Positions 1 through 8,558 of a stretch of DNA of 29,405 nucleotides are shown in pieces (within the stretch, counting starts at the first letter, position 1; the number at the start of each line of letters is the position of its first letter). Position numbers and translations under genes: made by a program. Under the pieces are notes generated by a model, which was not told where the DNA came from, searched no databases, and worked only from the letters and a program-made list of their open reading frames with translations. The DNA comes from a virus. The DNA lies in the IMG/VR virus record IMGVR_UViG_3300030108_005191, positions 1-29,405 of that record, one strand, 5' to 3'.

Positions 1-167
1 GTTCATCTCAGTATTTATTAGATGAAAGAAAAGCATACGATCTTGTACCTCAAGGCACAACTTTAAACACATTTACAGAAACATTCGGTAAATTAAAAAA
101 GACAGAAGAAGACATTAATAAATTGACAGAAGAAGATCTTAAAAGAATATTTCCAGGTTTAAAATAA
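1..167 (+). CDS. C-terminal end of an unidentified phage protein (partial)
   Basis: An open frame enters from the left edge (codons in phase from base 3) and stops with TAA at 165-167. About 54 residues are visible. They are rich in Lys, Glu and Thr, look helical, and end in RIFPGLK. The stop overlaps the next start (TAATG), so it is probably translationally coupled to the large virion-type gene that follows and belongs to the same late operon. No domain can be recognised from this tail. A structural or ejection protein is a guess from position only. Confidence 0.75.
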   Translation, partial: SSQYLLDERKAYDLVPQGTTLNTFTETFGKLKKTEEDINKLTEEDLKRIFPGLK

Positions 168-3100
168 TGAGTACATTAGATACATTACAAAAAAAATTAG
201 ATGATCGAACATTAAATCCAGGTGAATTTAATGCAGAACAAAGAGCTATCATTGATGCATTAATTGATAGTGGCAGATTAAAAGGTCCTAAAATGCGTGA
301 ACTGTCTGATATGAGAGAAGGTGCAACGCAAGAGATAGTTTCTGAAAGAGAGTTTTTACAAGATCCATTAAAAGCAGCAACTAACGTTGGTCAACCAACT
401 TATGAATTAGTTGGTGATATAACTGGTTCTATTTATCCTTACGTTGCAAACAGAAAAAAAATTTTTAATGCAGCAAAGAAAGGGGAGCTATTTGGTAAGG
501 GTCCAGGATTTTTTGCACAACAGGCAGTAAAGATAGCTGATAAATTACCAGGTAGATTTAAATTATTTGGAGGTGCAATTAGAGGTATTGGTAAATTGTT
601 TGATCCATTATCAAGAGCTTACAGAGGTCCACTACTTAAAACAGAAGTACAATCAGTTCTTGGCGGTACAGTCGGTGCAGGAGTTGGATCTTTAACATAT
701 GACACTTTAAATGAACAAGTTGGTATTGATGTAGCCTCTGCATTAGCCGATGATTTATCAGAAATACCTGAGGGTGAAGTTGAAAGAGATCAATTAGTAA
801 ATGCGGGTGTTGCAATGAAAAATGCAATGTTGTGGAACACTGGTGCATCTTTATTGTCACCATTCTTATTTAGTCATTTGAGTAAAGGTATAAGAGCAGC
901 ATTTGGTACAGTTGGCCCAAAACAAAAAGAATTAGCTCAATTTGCAAGAGATAAAGGTTTACCATTACCATTATTATCTGCATTAAAAGAAGGACAAGGA
1001 CCATTGGCAGGATTAGGAAAAAACTATTTTAAATTTATGGGGGTATTCCCATTAGTATCACCAATAGGTAAAGTTGCTAAATCAGAAGCAGAGATCGCTG
1101 GTGGTAAGAGATATCTTGAAGATTTACAAGCATATTCACCTTTATTAAAAGTTAGTGCTATAAATACATCCATTAGAAAACAAGCAGAAAAGGTATTTGT
1201 AGAAAACGTAGATCTTTATAATAGTGCATATAAAACTTTTGATAATTTAGTTGCAACCTCTGGTAACCCTAAAATAATTAAATTAGAAAAAACACAAAAA
1301 GCTGCTAGAGAATTTTTAGAGGAGAACCAAGCACAATTTCCAGAATTCAGAGAATATCTTGATGGTTTTAGCAATGTACCATTTAAACAAGAAGATGTTC
1401 AAAAACTACTTACTATGCAAGGTGATCCAATAAATTTATTTATGAAATCAATGATAGCAATTAGAGATGGTATGATTACACCAAAACAATTCAAAGGTGT
1501 GATGACTATGTTAAATAATGCAATAGAAGGTAGTAGATATGCTACTTTAAAAAATAATATGTTTATTATGAGAGAAGCGTTAGAAACTGACTTTGCTAAA
1601 TTTGGTGAGGATATTTATAACCCTGCAAAATATTTACAAGATGAAGGTATAAAAGCTACCTATGACACAATCGTTAAACAAAGTGGTAAACCTTTAGCTG
1701 ATCAATTTATTGAACAAAATATTAAATCAGCGGAACAATTAAAAGGACAACTGTTAAAGGCAAATAAAATATTTGCTGATGTACAAGGATTTTATTCACT
1801 TTCACCTTTAGTCAAAACACTTAGATCTTTTGACAGAAATGCTTTTACTGCAAAAAGTTTAGAAGGTATACAAGGTGCAGGCACAAAATATAGAGATCAA
1901 TTATTTAGAGATATAGGTAGAGAAGTATTTGAAAATGATTCAGTAGATGCAGTTGTACAATTTAAAAAATTAATTGGAGCTGAACCATCGAAACAAGTTG
2001 GTATAAAAGCAACACAAGGTGGTAAAGATTTATTTAGAGCTGTTCAAGCTAAATATGCTTTTAACAAATTTTTAAGAGCTTTTAGTAGTCCGTCTGATTC
2101 AGGTGCTAATTCATTATGGAACTTTATAGATGAGGATGCATCTATTAATGCAGGTGCCTCTTATTTATCTGATACCTTAAAAGTTTTAACAAGAGATCAA
2201 AAAAGAAATTTAAAAGATTTTAGTATTAAAGAAGTCCAAAGAAACAATGGAATATTTAACACTACTGAATTAAAATTTGGTGGTGATGATTTTGCAGAGT
2301 TTAGTGCAGATGCATTTATGAAATCTTTTGGTATAAAAAATTCTTTTGATGAAGGTGGTCGAAGAAAAATTCAATATATGCTTGGTGATAAAGGTGCACA
2401 AGAATTTTATAATTTTGCATCTTACATGAAAGCAATTGGGGAAACAAAATTATCTGACCCTTCTCAGTTCTTAGCAAGAAGATTGACACTAGGTGGTGGA
2501 ATAGCAGGAGGTCTTATATTTGGTGGTCCAGGAGGAACTTTAATTGGAGCTGCTGCTTTACTTTTATTATCTAGAAGAGCTGGACAAATACTAACAGACC
2601 CTGTTGCATTAAGAGCTATGAATGATGCTTTATTACCAGATGAAACTTTAAAATTATTGAGGGGAGAAACACTGGGTACAGGAACACCAAAAGCAACATT
2701 TTTACCTGGAAGAGATTACTATTCAGGTAGAAGTATACAAACGATAGTAGACGCATTAAAAGTAAATGGTATTTTAGGTAAAGGTAAGGCTGTTACTGAG
2801 TCTGCTATGAAGTTAGGTATGACAAGAAAAAGAGATGCTTTAGCAAGATTAATAAACTACTTAGGTGAAGAAGATAAAGACATACCAAAAGTCGATCCAA
2901 AAACTATAAGTGAAGCTGAAATTATAGATAGATTGTCAGATTTACCAATGTCTATACCTGAGCCTTTATTCGAAAAAAATATTCCTGAAGTGGTTGAAGA
3001 GAATATGTTTGCAAATGATTTTAGTGGTTCATCAGGTAGTGCTGAAGAAGATAATAATTTAGTTTCTATGATAGATACATCTATAAGAAATAATGTAATT

Positions 3101-3298
3101 GTTGATCAAGAAGAGCAAGAAAGAGATAGAGAAGAGTATCAATCAGTATTAGGTGATTTACAATTACAAAGTCCAATTGCTGCGCCTCAAGCACCAACAC
3201 CACCGAACACCGGACAAGCAACAGCGGGACAAGTAGCAGGTTTGTTTCCAAATGACCCATTAAGTATAGAAATTGCAAGAAGGAGACAAAGTGCCTAG
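167..3298 (+). CDS. Large internal-virion / DNA-ejection-type protein (1043 aa)
   Basis: A long, mostly helical protein without a recognisable enzymatic motif. It has Gly-rich hydrophobic stretches near residue 165 and a strong one at about 773-805 (repeated GG pairs, then a run of Leu, then RRAG), which resembles a glycine-zipper membrane-active segment. The C-terminus is Gln/Ala/Pro rich. Large proteins of this kind in podoviruses are internal core or ejection proteins that enter the host envelope with the DNA; that role is inferred from size, composition and its place at the end of a structural block. The start overlaps the previous stop (TAATG) and the end overlaps the next gene by 8 bases. 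A tail-tube or tape-measure-like role is possible but less likely. Confidence 0.6.
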   Translation: MSTLDTLQKKLDDRTLNPGEFNAEQRAIIDALIDSGRLKGPKMRELSDMREGATQEIVSEREFLQDPLKAATNVGQPTYELVGDITGSIYPYVANRKKIFNAAKKGELFGKGPGFFAQQAVKIADKLPGRFKLFGGAIRGIGKLFDPLSRAYRGPLLKTEVQSVLGGTVGAGVGSLTYDTLNEQVGIDVASALADDLSEIPEGEVERDQLVNAGVAMKNAMLWNTGASLLSPFLFSHLSKGIRAAFGTVGPKQKELAQFARDKGLPLPLLSALKEGQGPLAGLGKNYFKFMGVFPLVSPIGKVAKSEAEIAGGKRYLEDLQAYSPLLKVSAINTSIRKQAEKVFVENVDLYNSAYKTFDNLVATSGNPKIIKLEKTQKAAREFLEENQAQFPEFREYLDGFSNVPFKQEDVQKLLTMQGDPINLFMKSMIAIRDGMITPKQFKGVMTMLNNAIEGSRYATLKNNMFIMREALETDFAKFGEDIYNPAKYLQDEGIKATYDTIVKQSGKPLADQFIEQNIKSAEQLKGQLLKANKIFADVQGFYSLSPLVKTLRSFDRNAFTAKSLEGIQGAGTKYRDQLFRDIGREVFENDSVDAVVQFKKLIGAEPSKQVGIKATQGGKDLFRAVQAKYAFNKFLRAFSSPSDSGANSLWNFIDEDASINAGASYLSDTLKVLTRDQKRNLKDFSIKEVQRNNGIFNTTELKFGGDDFAEFSADAFMKSFGIKNSFDEGGRRKIQYMLGDKGAQEFYNFASYMKAIGETKLSDPSQFLARRLTLGGGIAGGLIFGGPGGTLIGAAALLLLSRRAGQILTDPVALRAMNDALLPDETLKLLRGETLGTGTPKATFLPGRDYYSGRSIQTIVDALKVNGILGKGKAVTESAMKLGMTRKRDALARLINYLGEEDKDIPKVDPKTISEAEIIDRLSDLPMSIPEPLFEKNIPEVVEENMFANDFSGSSGSAEEDNNLVSMIDTSIRNNVIVDQEEQERDREEYQSVLGDLQLQSPIAAPQAPTPPNTGQATAGQVAGLFPNDPLSIEIARRRQSA

Positions 3299-3467
3299 AA
3301 AATCAGCATTACAAAAGATAGAGCATCACGAAAGAATTTGCAGATATATGCAAAAACAAACATTCGAAAGAATAGATAGAATGGAAGCTAGAATAATGAG
3401 AATGGAAAAGTTCATTATATGTGGATTAGGTGCAATTCTTTTAGCTGTACTTTCAAACCATATGTAG
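3291..3467 (+). CDS. Small coiled-coil plus single-membrane-helix protein
   Basis: Start chosen at GTG 3291 because AGGAG lies at 3281-3285, five bases upstream. An upstream in-frame TTG at 3273 lacks such a site. The 58-residue product has a basic N-terminal half, a short heptad-like stretch (RIDRMEARIMRMEKF), and then one hydrophobic helix (about 39-55) before the C-terminus. This layout recalls XhlA-like or holin-accessory phage proteins, which would fit lysis or virion entry, but the match is only architectural. It overlaps the end of the large virion-type gene by 8 bases. Confidence 0.6.
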   Translation: MPRKSALQKIEHHERICRYMQKQTFERIDRMEARIMRMEKFIICGLGAILLAVLSNHM

Positions 3468-3481
3468 TATCAATACTACAT
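3462..3481 (+). repeat. Near-perfect palindrome over a stop-start junction
   Basis: ATGTAGTAT at 3462-3470 and its exact reverse complement at 3473-3481 are separated by two bases (CA). The palindrome covers the TAG stop of the small membrane protein and the first two bases of the exonuclease ATG. In DNA it could be an operator for a dimeric protein. In RNA it could fold as an 8-bp stem with a 4-base loop that hides the start codon, which has no Shine-Dalgarno site of its own. Confidence 0.5.
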
Positions 3482-4136
3482 GAAACTTCTCAAAAAATAT
3501 CCTTACAAACATTATAATAGATTTTCTGATGAAAAAGGTAGAAAGTATTTAGTTGATAATATTAAAGTTCCAAGCGTTACAACCATACTAAGTAGAACAA
3601 AAGACATGACACAACTCAATGATTGGCGCAGAAGAGTAGGAAACGCAGAGGCAGATAAAATAATGAATCAAGCATCAACAGTAGGAACAGAGATGCATAA
3701 GGTTTTAGAGTACAGCTTAAATGGTCAAGGTTATTTTAATATGATGGATGAGGGCACAAAACCCAGAATGATGGCTAAAACCATATTAGAAAACATTAAA
3801 TTAGATGAAATATGGGGCAATGAGGTTAGCTTGGAATATAAGAATATGTTTGCAGGAACCTGCGATTTAACAGCGATAGCCTATGGAAAGCCTAGTATAG
3901 TGGATTGGAAACAATCGAATAGGCCTAAAAAAGAGGAGTGGGTTGATGATTATAAGCATCAGTTAGGTGCCTATTATTTGGCCCATACGCTTAATTACGG
4001 GCCCATAGAGCAGGGGGTAATAGCAATTTGTACCCGAGACCTCCAATATCAAGAGTTCAGGCTCTCAGAGGCTGATTTGCAAGAATATGCAGATAAATTT
4101 TTAGAGAGAGTTGAAAAGTTTAAAAAGCTAGATTAA
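3480..4136 (+). CDS. PD-(D/E)XK exonuclease, RecB/Cas4-like
   Basis: A 218-residue protein with the ordered motifs of phage RecB/Cas4-type nucleases: GTEMH with H73, E119 in the strand before the core, AGTCDL with D129, VDWKQ with D142 and K144, and a HQLGAYY motif at 160-166. These would bind metal and cut DNA ends, for recombination, genome processing or host DNA breakdown. Length is typical of stand-alone phage members. The start has no ribosome site and lies in a palindrome. The 3' end overlaps the convergent minus-strand helicase gene by 9 bases, so the two transcripts are antisense at their ends. Confidence 0.85.
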   Translation: MKLLKKYPYKHYNRFSDEKGRKYLVDNIKVPSVTTILSRTKDMTQLNDWRRRVGNAEADKIMNQASTVGTEMHKVLEYSLNGQGYFNMMDEGTKPRMMAKTILENIKLDEIWGNEVSLEYKNMFAGTCDLTAIAYGKPSIVDWKQSNRPKKEEWVDDYKHQLGAYYLAHTLNYGPIEQGVIAICTRDLQYQEFRLSEADLQEYADKFLERVEKFKKLD

Positions 4137-5555
4137 CCAAGATTTAAGCTCTTCTTCACCTAAAGTCTTTGCTGCAATCCTGCCTTTATTGACCAAAGAC
4201 TTCATAATAGCCTCATCAAGGGTATTTTTAGTGACTATATCACAATAAACTACAGAACCTTTCTGACCCATTCTATGTGCCCTATCTTCAGATTGCATTC
4301 TAACTTCTAAATTATAGTTATTTGAATAGTAAATTACGGTATTACACGCTGTTAATGTTAATCCAAAACCACCAGTTGTGGGGTTGATTACTATAAATCT
4401 TGTGTCTTTATCTTCTTGTATTCTCCTCACCGCTTCTTTTCTATCCTCAACATGAACAGCACCATATATAGAAACTGTGCTTTTTTTACCATACTTGTGT
4501 TGCAAAAATGCAACAATCTCATTGATATTGTATATATAGTTAGCAAAAATAATAACCTTACCATCTGTTTCCTCAATTATTTCTTCTAGTGCATTAAGTT
4601 TTTGTTTGTGTAACTCTACTATCTCACCATCGTCATTTTTAGTAAAACCATTACAAACTTGATGAAGTTTAATAATTTCTGTTAATTTATTAGAAAAAGA
4701 TATTGTACTATCTTCAACTATTGCTAGTGCTCTTTGTTTTAATGTTTCATATAATTCAAGATTTTTACCCTCAAGCTGTACATATCTTCTTTGTCTTATT
4801 TTAGGTTTAAGATCTAAACATTGATCTTTTCTAATTCTTGTTGAAAACAACCTTAGCTTTTCTTCAAGTTCATCTAATCTTTTGTAATATTTTGGTACAG
4901 AGATAAATCTTCCTGATCCAACAGGTATATCACCCATCTCAGCATATCTATTTCTAAATGTTAAATAACTACTAAAACCTAAAAGATCTGGACTTAAGAA
5001 AGCGCATTGTGTAAATAGATCTAATGGAGATTTTGTTATTGGCGATCCTGTTAGTATGCGCCTTATATGCGATAGTGGCCGTAGTCTTAAAATATTTTTT
5101 GTTCGTTTTGCTTGTCGGTTTTTTATTGTGGTGGATTCATCCAGCACTACAAAATTTAATATATTTTTAGATAAATAATCTTCACAAGCATCAAGTCCCC
5201 TTTTAGTTGATAAAGCCTCAACGTTTATTAGAAACATTCTAAACTCTTTGCATTTATTTAAAGCTTCATATTGTTTGGGTTTATCTATATTCCACTTAAA
5301 TATCCTATATTTTATATTATTAGGTAAATGTGTTTGTATTTCATCTTCCCATATTGTATATACTGATTTAGGTGCAATGATTAAAACTGCATTTATCTTT
5401 TTTTTAAAATATAAGTAAGCAAAATTATCAATAGTTACCTTAGTTTTGCCAGTGCCCATCTCCATAAAGTACGCCCATTGTGATTCATCTGCTGAATCTT
5501 TTAAAGCGTTCCTCTGATGTTCGTATGGTTTTGTTTTATACGGGTATGTCCACAT
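4128..5555 (-). CDS. SNF2-like superfamily 2 DNA helicase/translocase
   Basis: A 475-residue ATP-dependent DNA translocase. The N-terminal lobe has an HQ pair upstream of Walker A, EMGTGKT at 32-38, the DEST form of motif II at 139-142, and TGSP at 169-172. The C-terminal lobe has the TTGGFGLTLT motif near 393-402 and DRAHRMGQ (about 424-431), the SNF2/Rad54-type motif VI. In phages such proteins are placed with recombination and replication. It is the only minus-strand gene among the DNA-metabolism genes and has its own promoter (5564-5592), so it is expressed separately. The predicted transcript starts only about two bases before the ATG. Length is typical of compact phage SNF2 proteins without accessory domains. 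Confidence 0.88.
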   Translation of the reverse strand: MWTYPYKTKPYEHQRNALKDSADESQWAYFMEMGTGKTKVTIDNFAYLYFKKKINAVLIIAPKSVYTIWEDEIQTHLPNNIKYRIFKWNIDKPKQYEALNKCKEFRMFLINVEALSTKRGLDACEDYLSKNILNFVVLDESTTIKNRQAKRTKNILRLRPLSHIRRILTGSPITKSPLDLFTQCAFLSPDLLGFSSYLTFRNRYAEMGDIPVGSGRFISVPKYYKRLDELEEKLRLFSTRIRKDQCLDLKPKIRQRRYVQLEGKNLELYETLKQRALAIVEDSTISFSNKLTEIIKLHQVCNGFTKNDDGEIVELHKQKLNALEEIIEETDGKVIIFANYIYNINEIVAFLQHKYGKKSTVSIYGAVHVEDRKEAVRRIQEDKDTRFIVINPTTGGFGLTLTACNTVIYYSNNYNLEVRMQSEDRAHRMGQKGSVVYCDIVTKNTLDEAIMKSLVNKGRIAAKTLGEEELKSWLI

Positions 5556-5563
5556 CCTGCAGC

Positions 5564-5592
5564 TTTATAAATTTTTTTATTGATTTATGCAA
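5564..5592 (-). promoter_or_regulatory. Promoter for the SNF2-like helicase, leaderless type
   Basis: On the minus strand a -35 TTGCAT (5587-5592) and a -10 TATAAA (5564-5569) are separated by 17 bases. Only 8 bases lie between the -10 and the ATG, so transcription would start within a few bases of the start codon. TTGCAT recurs as a -35 at three other promoters in this window. Confidence 0.55.
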
Positions 5593-5625
5593 GGAGTTAA
5601 TTTAAGAGGTGTGCAGGAGGAAAAT

Positions 5626-6168
5626 ATGGATATAGAAAAAATGTCATCCATGGGCATTGGTCAGCATGATGTTAAATCAATTTCTGAAAAATGCCAACAA
5701 CTCAAAGATCTCCAACAACAACTCAAAAAAAAGAATGAAGAACTAGATCATATCAAATTTAAAGTAAGAGATATGGAAGAGCGAATCATTCCTGAAATGA
5801 TGCAGGAAGCAGGTGTATCATTACTTAAATTAAGTGATGGTTCACAAGTAGAGGTAAAACCTTTTTACGCTGCTAAGATTCCTGAGTCTAGAGTTGAAGA
5901 AGCATTTGGTTGGTTGCGATCTAACGGTCATGAAGATTTAATCAAGAATACCGTTACTGCTTCCTTTAACAGGGGACAGGACAACCAAGTTGCAGAGCTT
6001 ATAAAAGTATGTGAGGAGTATAACTTTACTTATAATCAAAAACAAAAAGTAGAGCCAATGACACTCAAAGCTTTTGTAAGGGAGCAAGTTGAAGGTGGTA
6101 AAAAACTACCTTTTGATTTGTTTGGAGTATACATCGCTAACAAAACTAAAATAACAACGAAGGAGTAA
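5626..6168 (+). CDS. Conserved phage coiled-coil protein of unknown function
   Basis: Start set at ATG 5626 because AGGAGG (5615-5620) is five bases upstream; an in-frame ATG at 5587 has no such support. The 180-residue product begins with a GIGQHD segment, then a heptad-rich coiled coil (about 20-60), then a mixed alpha/beta part. I believe similar proteins stand next to the ssDNA-binding gene in other phages, but I cannot name a function. Position upstream of the putative SSB and primase suggests an accessory role in replication or protection of DNA. Confidence 0.75.
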   Translation: MDIEKMSSMGIGQHDVKSISEKCQQLKDLQQQLKKKNEELDHIKFKVRDMEERIIPEMMQEAGVSLLKLSDGSQVEVKPFYAAKIPESRVEEAFGWLRSNGHEDLIKNTVTASFNRGQDNQVAELIKVCEEYNFTYNQKQKVEPMTLKAFVREQVEGGKKLPFDLFGVYIANKTKITTKE

Positions 6169-6170
6169 CA

Positions 6171-6983
6171 ATGTCGATAAAGAACAACGTAAAGTTCAAA
6201 GACGGACAAGCGACAGGAACTGACGTAGAAGTAAAGAAGACTGGCGCAATTGCAACTTTTAATATTGAAAAGTTTGCAGACACAGGGTTTGATAATGTTG
6301 ACGCAAAAAGTTTAGCATTACCATTCCTGAAAGTGTTAGGACAACTCTCTCCACAAGTAACTCAGGGAGATAGTTTATTCATACAAGAGGCTAGACCTGG
6401 TATGATTTATAACACTGTAACAGATGAATTATTTGATGGTGCTAAAGGTATCAGCGTAATTCCTTGTTATTATAAACTCGAGTACATTGAGTGGCAGGAT
6501 AGAGATAAAGGTGCAGCAGCACCCGTAAATGTTTATCCAGCAGATTCTGATATCATGAGTAAAACAACTCGTGGTGACGATGGTAAGGATAGATTACCAA
6601 ATGGTAACTATGTTGAGGAGACAGCTTCTCATTATGTCCTTATTGTAGAACAGGATAAAAACTCAACAGCTTTAGTGACTATGAAATCTACTCAAAGAAA
6701 AAAATCTAAGAAGTGGAATTCAATGATGATGTCACTAAGACAAAAGAGGAAAAGTGGTCAGGGTAGTTTTAGACCTGCACCATTCACTCAAATCTATACT
6801 ATGAAAACTGTATTGGAAAAAAACAATAAAGGATCTTGGTATGGTTGGGAGATAGAACACCAAGGAGCAGTTGGTAGCGAAGAGCTAATGAAAACAGCAT
6901 ACGAATTTTACGAAAGTTGTAAAAAAGGTGCTGTAAGAGTAAACCATCAAAAAGAGGAGCAAAGTCCAAAGACTCCATTTTAA
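6171..6983 (+). CDS. Putative single-stranded DNA-binding protein
   Basis: A 270-residue protein with an AAGGAG site five bases before ATG 6171. The core alternates beta strands with aromatic and basic residues, as in phage SSB-like proteins, and the last residues (EEQSPKTPF) end in a Pro-Phe tip like the protein-docking tail of bacterial SSBs, although it is only mildly acidic. A basic patch (QRKKSKKW, then LRQKRK) could contact DNA. It follows the coiled-coil gene by two bases and precedes the primase by three, so it is in the replication operon. The call rests on context and tail; a different nucleic-acid-binding role is possible. Confidence 0.6.
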   Translation: MSIKNNVKFKDGQATGTDVEVKKTGAIATFNIEKFADTGFDNVDAKSLALPFLKVLGQLSPQVTQGDSLFIQEARPGMIYNTVTDELFDGAKGISVIPCYYKLEYIEWQDRDKGAAAPVNVYPADSDIMSKTTRGDDGKDRLPNGNYVEETASHYVLIVEQDKNSTALVTMKSTQRKKSKKWNSMMMSLRQKRKSGQGSFRPAPFTQIYTMKTVLEKNNKGSWYGWEIEHQGAVGSEELMKTAYEFYESCKKGAVRVNHQKEEQSPKTPF

Positions 6984-6986
6984 TTT

Positions 6987-8558
6987 ATGGTAATACTTGA
7001 CAAAACCCTGGAGGAGTTTGTAGAACTCTTCCAGGGCTCCAACACATATTTTGGTGTTTCCAAACCTACAGGAAAGAAAAACTCTAAAGGTAAGGCAGAA
7101 TACAAACATTGGTTAGAACCTCAACCAATGACATTAGACCATTGGAAACAACATTTAACAGGAGAATCATATTATGGAAGTGTCCCAATTAGAGATGATA
7201 ATACATGCAATTGGGGTGTCATCGATGTTGATCGTTATAATATACAGCATAAGGAAGTTATTAAAACGATACGACAAAGAGGATATCCATTAGTACCGTA
7301 TAGATCAAAATCAAATGGCTTACATTTGATAATACATGTTGATGGTGTTGTTCCAGCATCATCAATGCGTAAAAAATTAATAGAGATAGCATCAGACTTA
7401 GGTATAAATGATACCACCACAGATATTTTTCCTGCACAAGACGAAGTAGATTTAACACCAGACAATTGGGATGATAAAAGAAAAGGTAATTTTGTAAACT
7501 TACCTTATCAAAAAGCACACATGACAACTAGAGTTGCTATGGATAACGAAGGCAATTCAGTAAAGATTGAAGATTTGTACGAGTTTGTAAAACCTTACAG
7601 AGTAACACCAACAGAATTTAAAAAAATTAAAATATTTCAAGATGATGAAACAAAAGATTACCCACCTTGTGTAATAAATTTTATGAAAAACAAAATACAA
7701 AAGGGTGAAGGTAGAAATGATGCAATGTTTAATGTTGCAGTATTGGCTAAAAAAATTAATCCTGATCCTGTAATGTATGAAGAATGGACAAGAGAGATGA
7801 TGTCTAAAGTTTGCTCAGAAAAATTACACCCAAAAGAATTACAAAATATTTTTAAAGGTGTTGAAAATAAAGAATATGCATACAAATGTAAAACTTCTAT
7901 TGCAAGAATGCACTGCGTATCTAGTGAGTGCATTAAAAGAAAGTTTGGAATAGGTGCTAACGAAGCCTTACCTGAGGTAGGTAAACTACAAAAAGTAAAC
8001 TCATATCCTGAACCTTATTGGATTTTACCCATCCAAGGTAAATCAATAAGACTTTCAACAAAACAATTATATCAACAACAATTATTAGGAGAGCAACTTT
8101 TAAATTATGATATTGTTTGGAGACCCTTAAAACCAACAAAAAGAGATCCAGATCCATATAGAGATTGGCTTGAGGAACTTATGTCAAACAAACAAGATAT
8201 GGAAGGATTTGATTCTTTTGAAGAGGGACAAGATGTATTTAATTCAAGAATGTCTAGATTTTTGGAAGATGTTGAAGATACCACAGAATTCGACCAGATT
8301 GACTCTGGTAATATTTGGAGAGATGATACAGATATGAGATTTAAATTAGAAACATTTAGATCTTTTATGAAAAAAATGGGGTACAATTGGAATGAAAAAG
8401 AATGTACTAAATTTTTAGAACAAGGAGGTGCAAAGCCCAAGAAAAAGTTTCAAAATATAAGTAGTAGGCACTGGGTGGTGTCTCTGCCAAAACAATCAGA
8501 GCATAAAAACAAAGATGTCAAATTTACTAAAACAAAAGCTGCGTGGGAAGACAATTAA
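6987..8558 (+). CDS. Archaeo-eukaryotic-type (TOTE-like) primase
   Basis: A 523-residue protein whose first 200 residues carry the archaeo-eukaryotic primase pattern: IDVD with D80 and D82 (metal ligands), SKSNGLHL with H113 (nucleotide binding), DIFPAQ at 146-151 and GNFVNLPY at 167-174. This spacing matches primase domains of the TOTE conflict-system type. A helical region follows, with Cys residues (Cys-x16 or so, CVSSEC) that may form a small metal-binding domain. No helicase motifs are present, so unlike many primase-helicases this one must work with a separate helicase, probably the UvrD-like protein encoded next. There is no obvious Shine-Dalgarno; translation may be coupled to the SSB gene three bases upstream. 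The 3' end overlaps the helicase gene by 44 bases. Confidence 0.8.
   Translation: MVILDKTLEEFVELFQGSNTYFGVSKPTGKKNSKGKAEYKHWLEPQPMTLDHWKQHLTGESYYGSVPIRDDNTCNWGVIDVDRYNIQHKEVIKTIRQRGYPLVPYRSKSNGLHLIIHVDGVVPASSMRKKLIEIASDLGINDTTTDIFPAQDEVDLTPDNWDDKRKGNFVNLPYQKAHMTTRVAMDNEGNSVKIEDLYEFVKPYRVTPTEFKKIKIFQDDETKDYPPCVINFMKNKIQKGEGRNDAMFNVAVLAKKINPDPVMYEEWTREMMSKVCSEKLHPKELQNIFKGVENKEYAYKCKTSIARMHCVSSECIKRKFGIGANEALPEVGKLQKVNSYPEPYWILPIQGKSIRLSTKQLYQQQLLGEQLLNYDIVWRPLKPTKRDPDPYRDWLEELMSNKQDMEGFDSFEEGQDVFNSRMSRFLEDVEDTTEFDQIDSGNIWRDDTDMRFKLETFRSFMKKMGYNWNEKECTKFLEQGGAKPKKKFQNISSRHWVVSLPKQSEHKNKDVKFTKTKAAWEDN

Noticed and set aside
636-863. Minus-strand open frame of 75 codons inside the large virion-type gene
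   Set aside because: Lies fully inside a strong plus-strand gene, has no ribosome site or promoter, and its Leu/His-rich product is what antisense of AT-rich coding DNA gives.
7235-8440. Several minus-strand open frames opposite the primase gene
   Set aside because: They overlap each other and the well-supported primase, and show no start signals or recognisable products.
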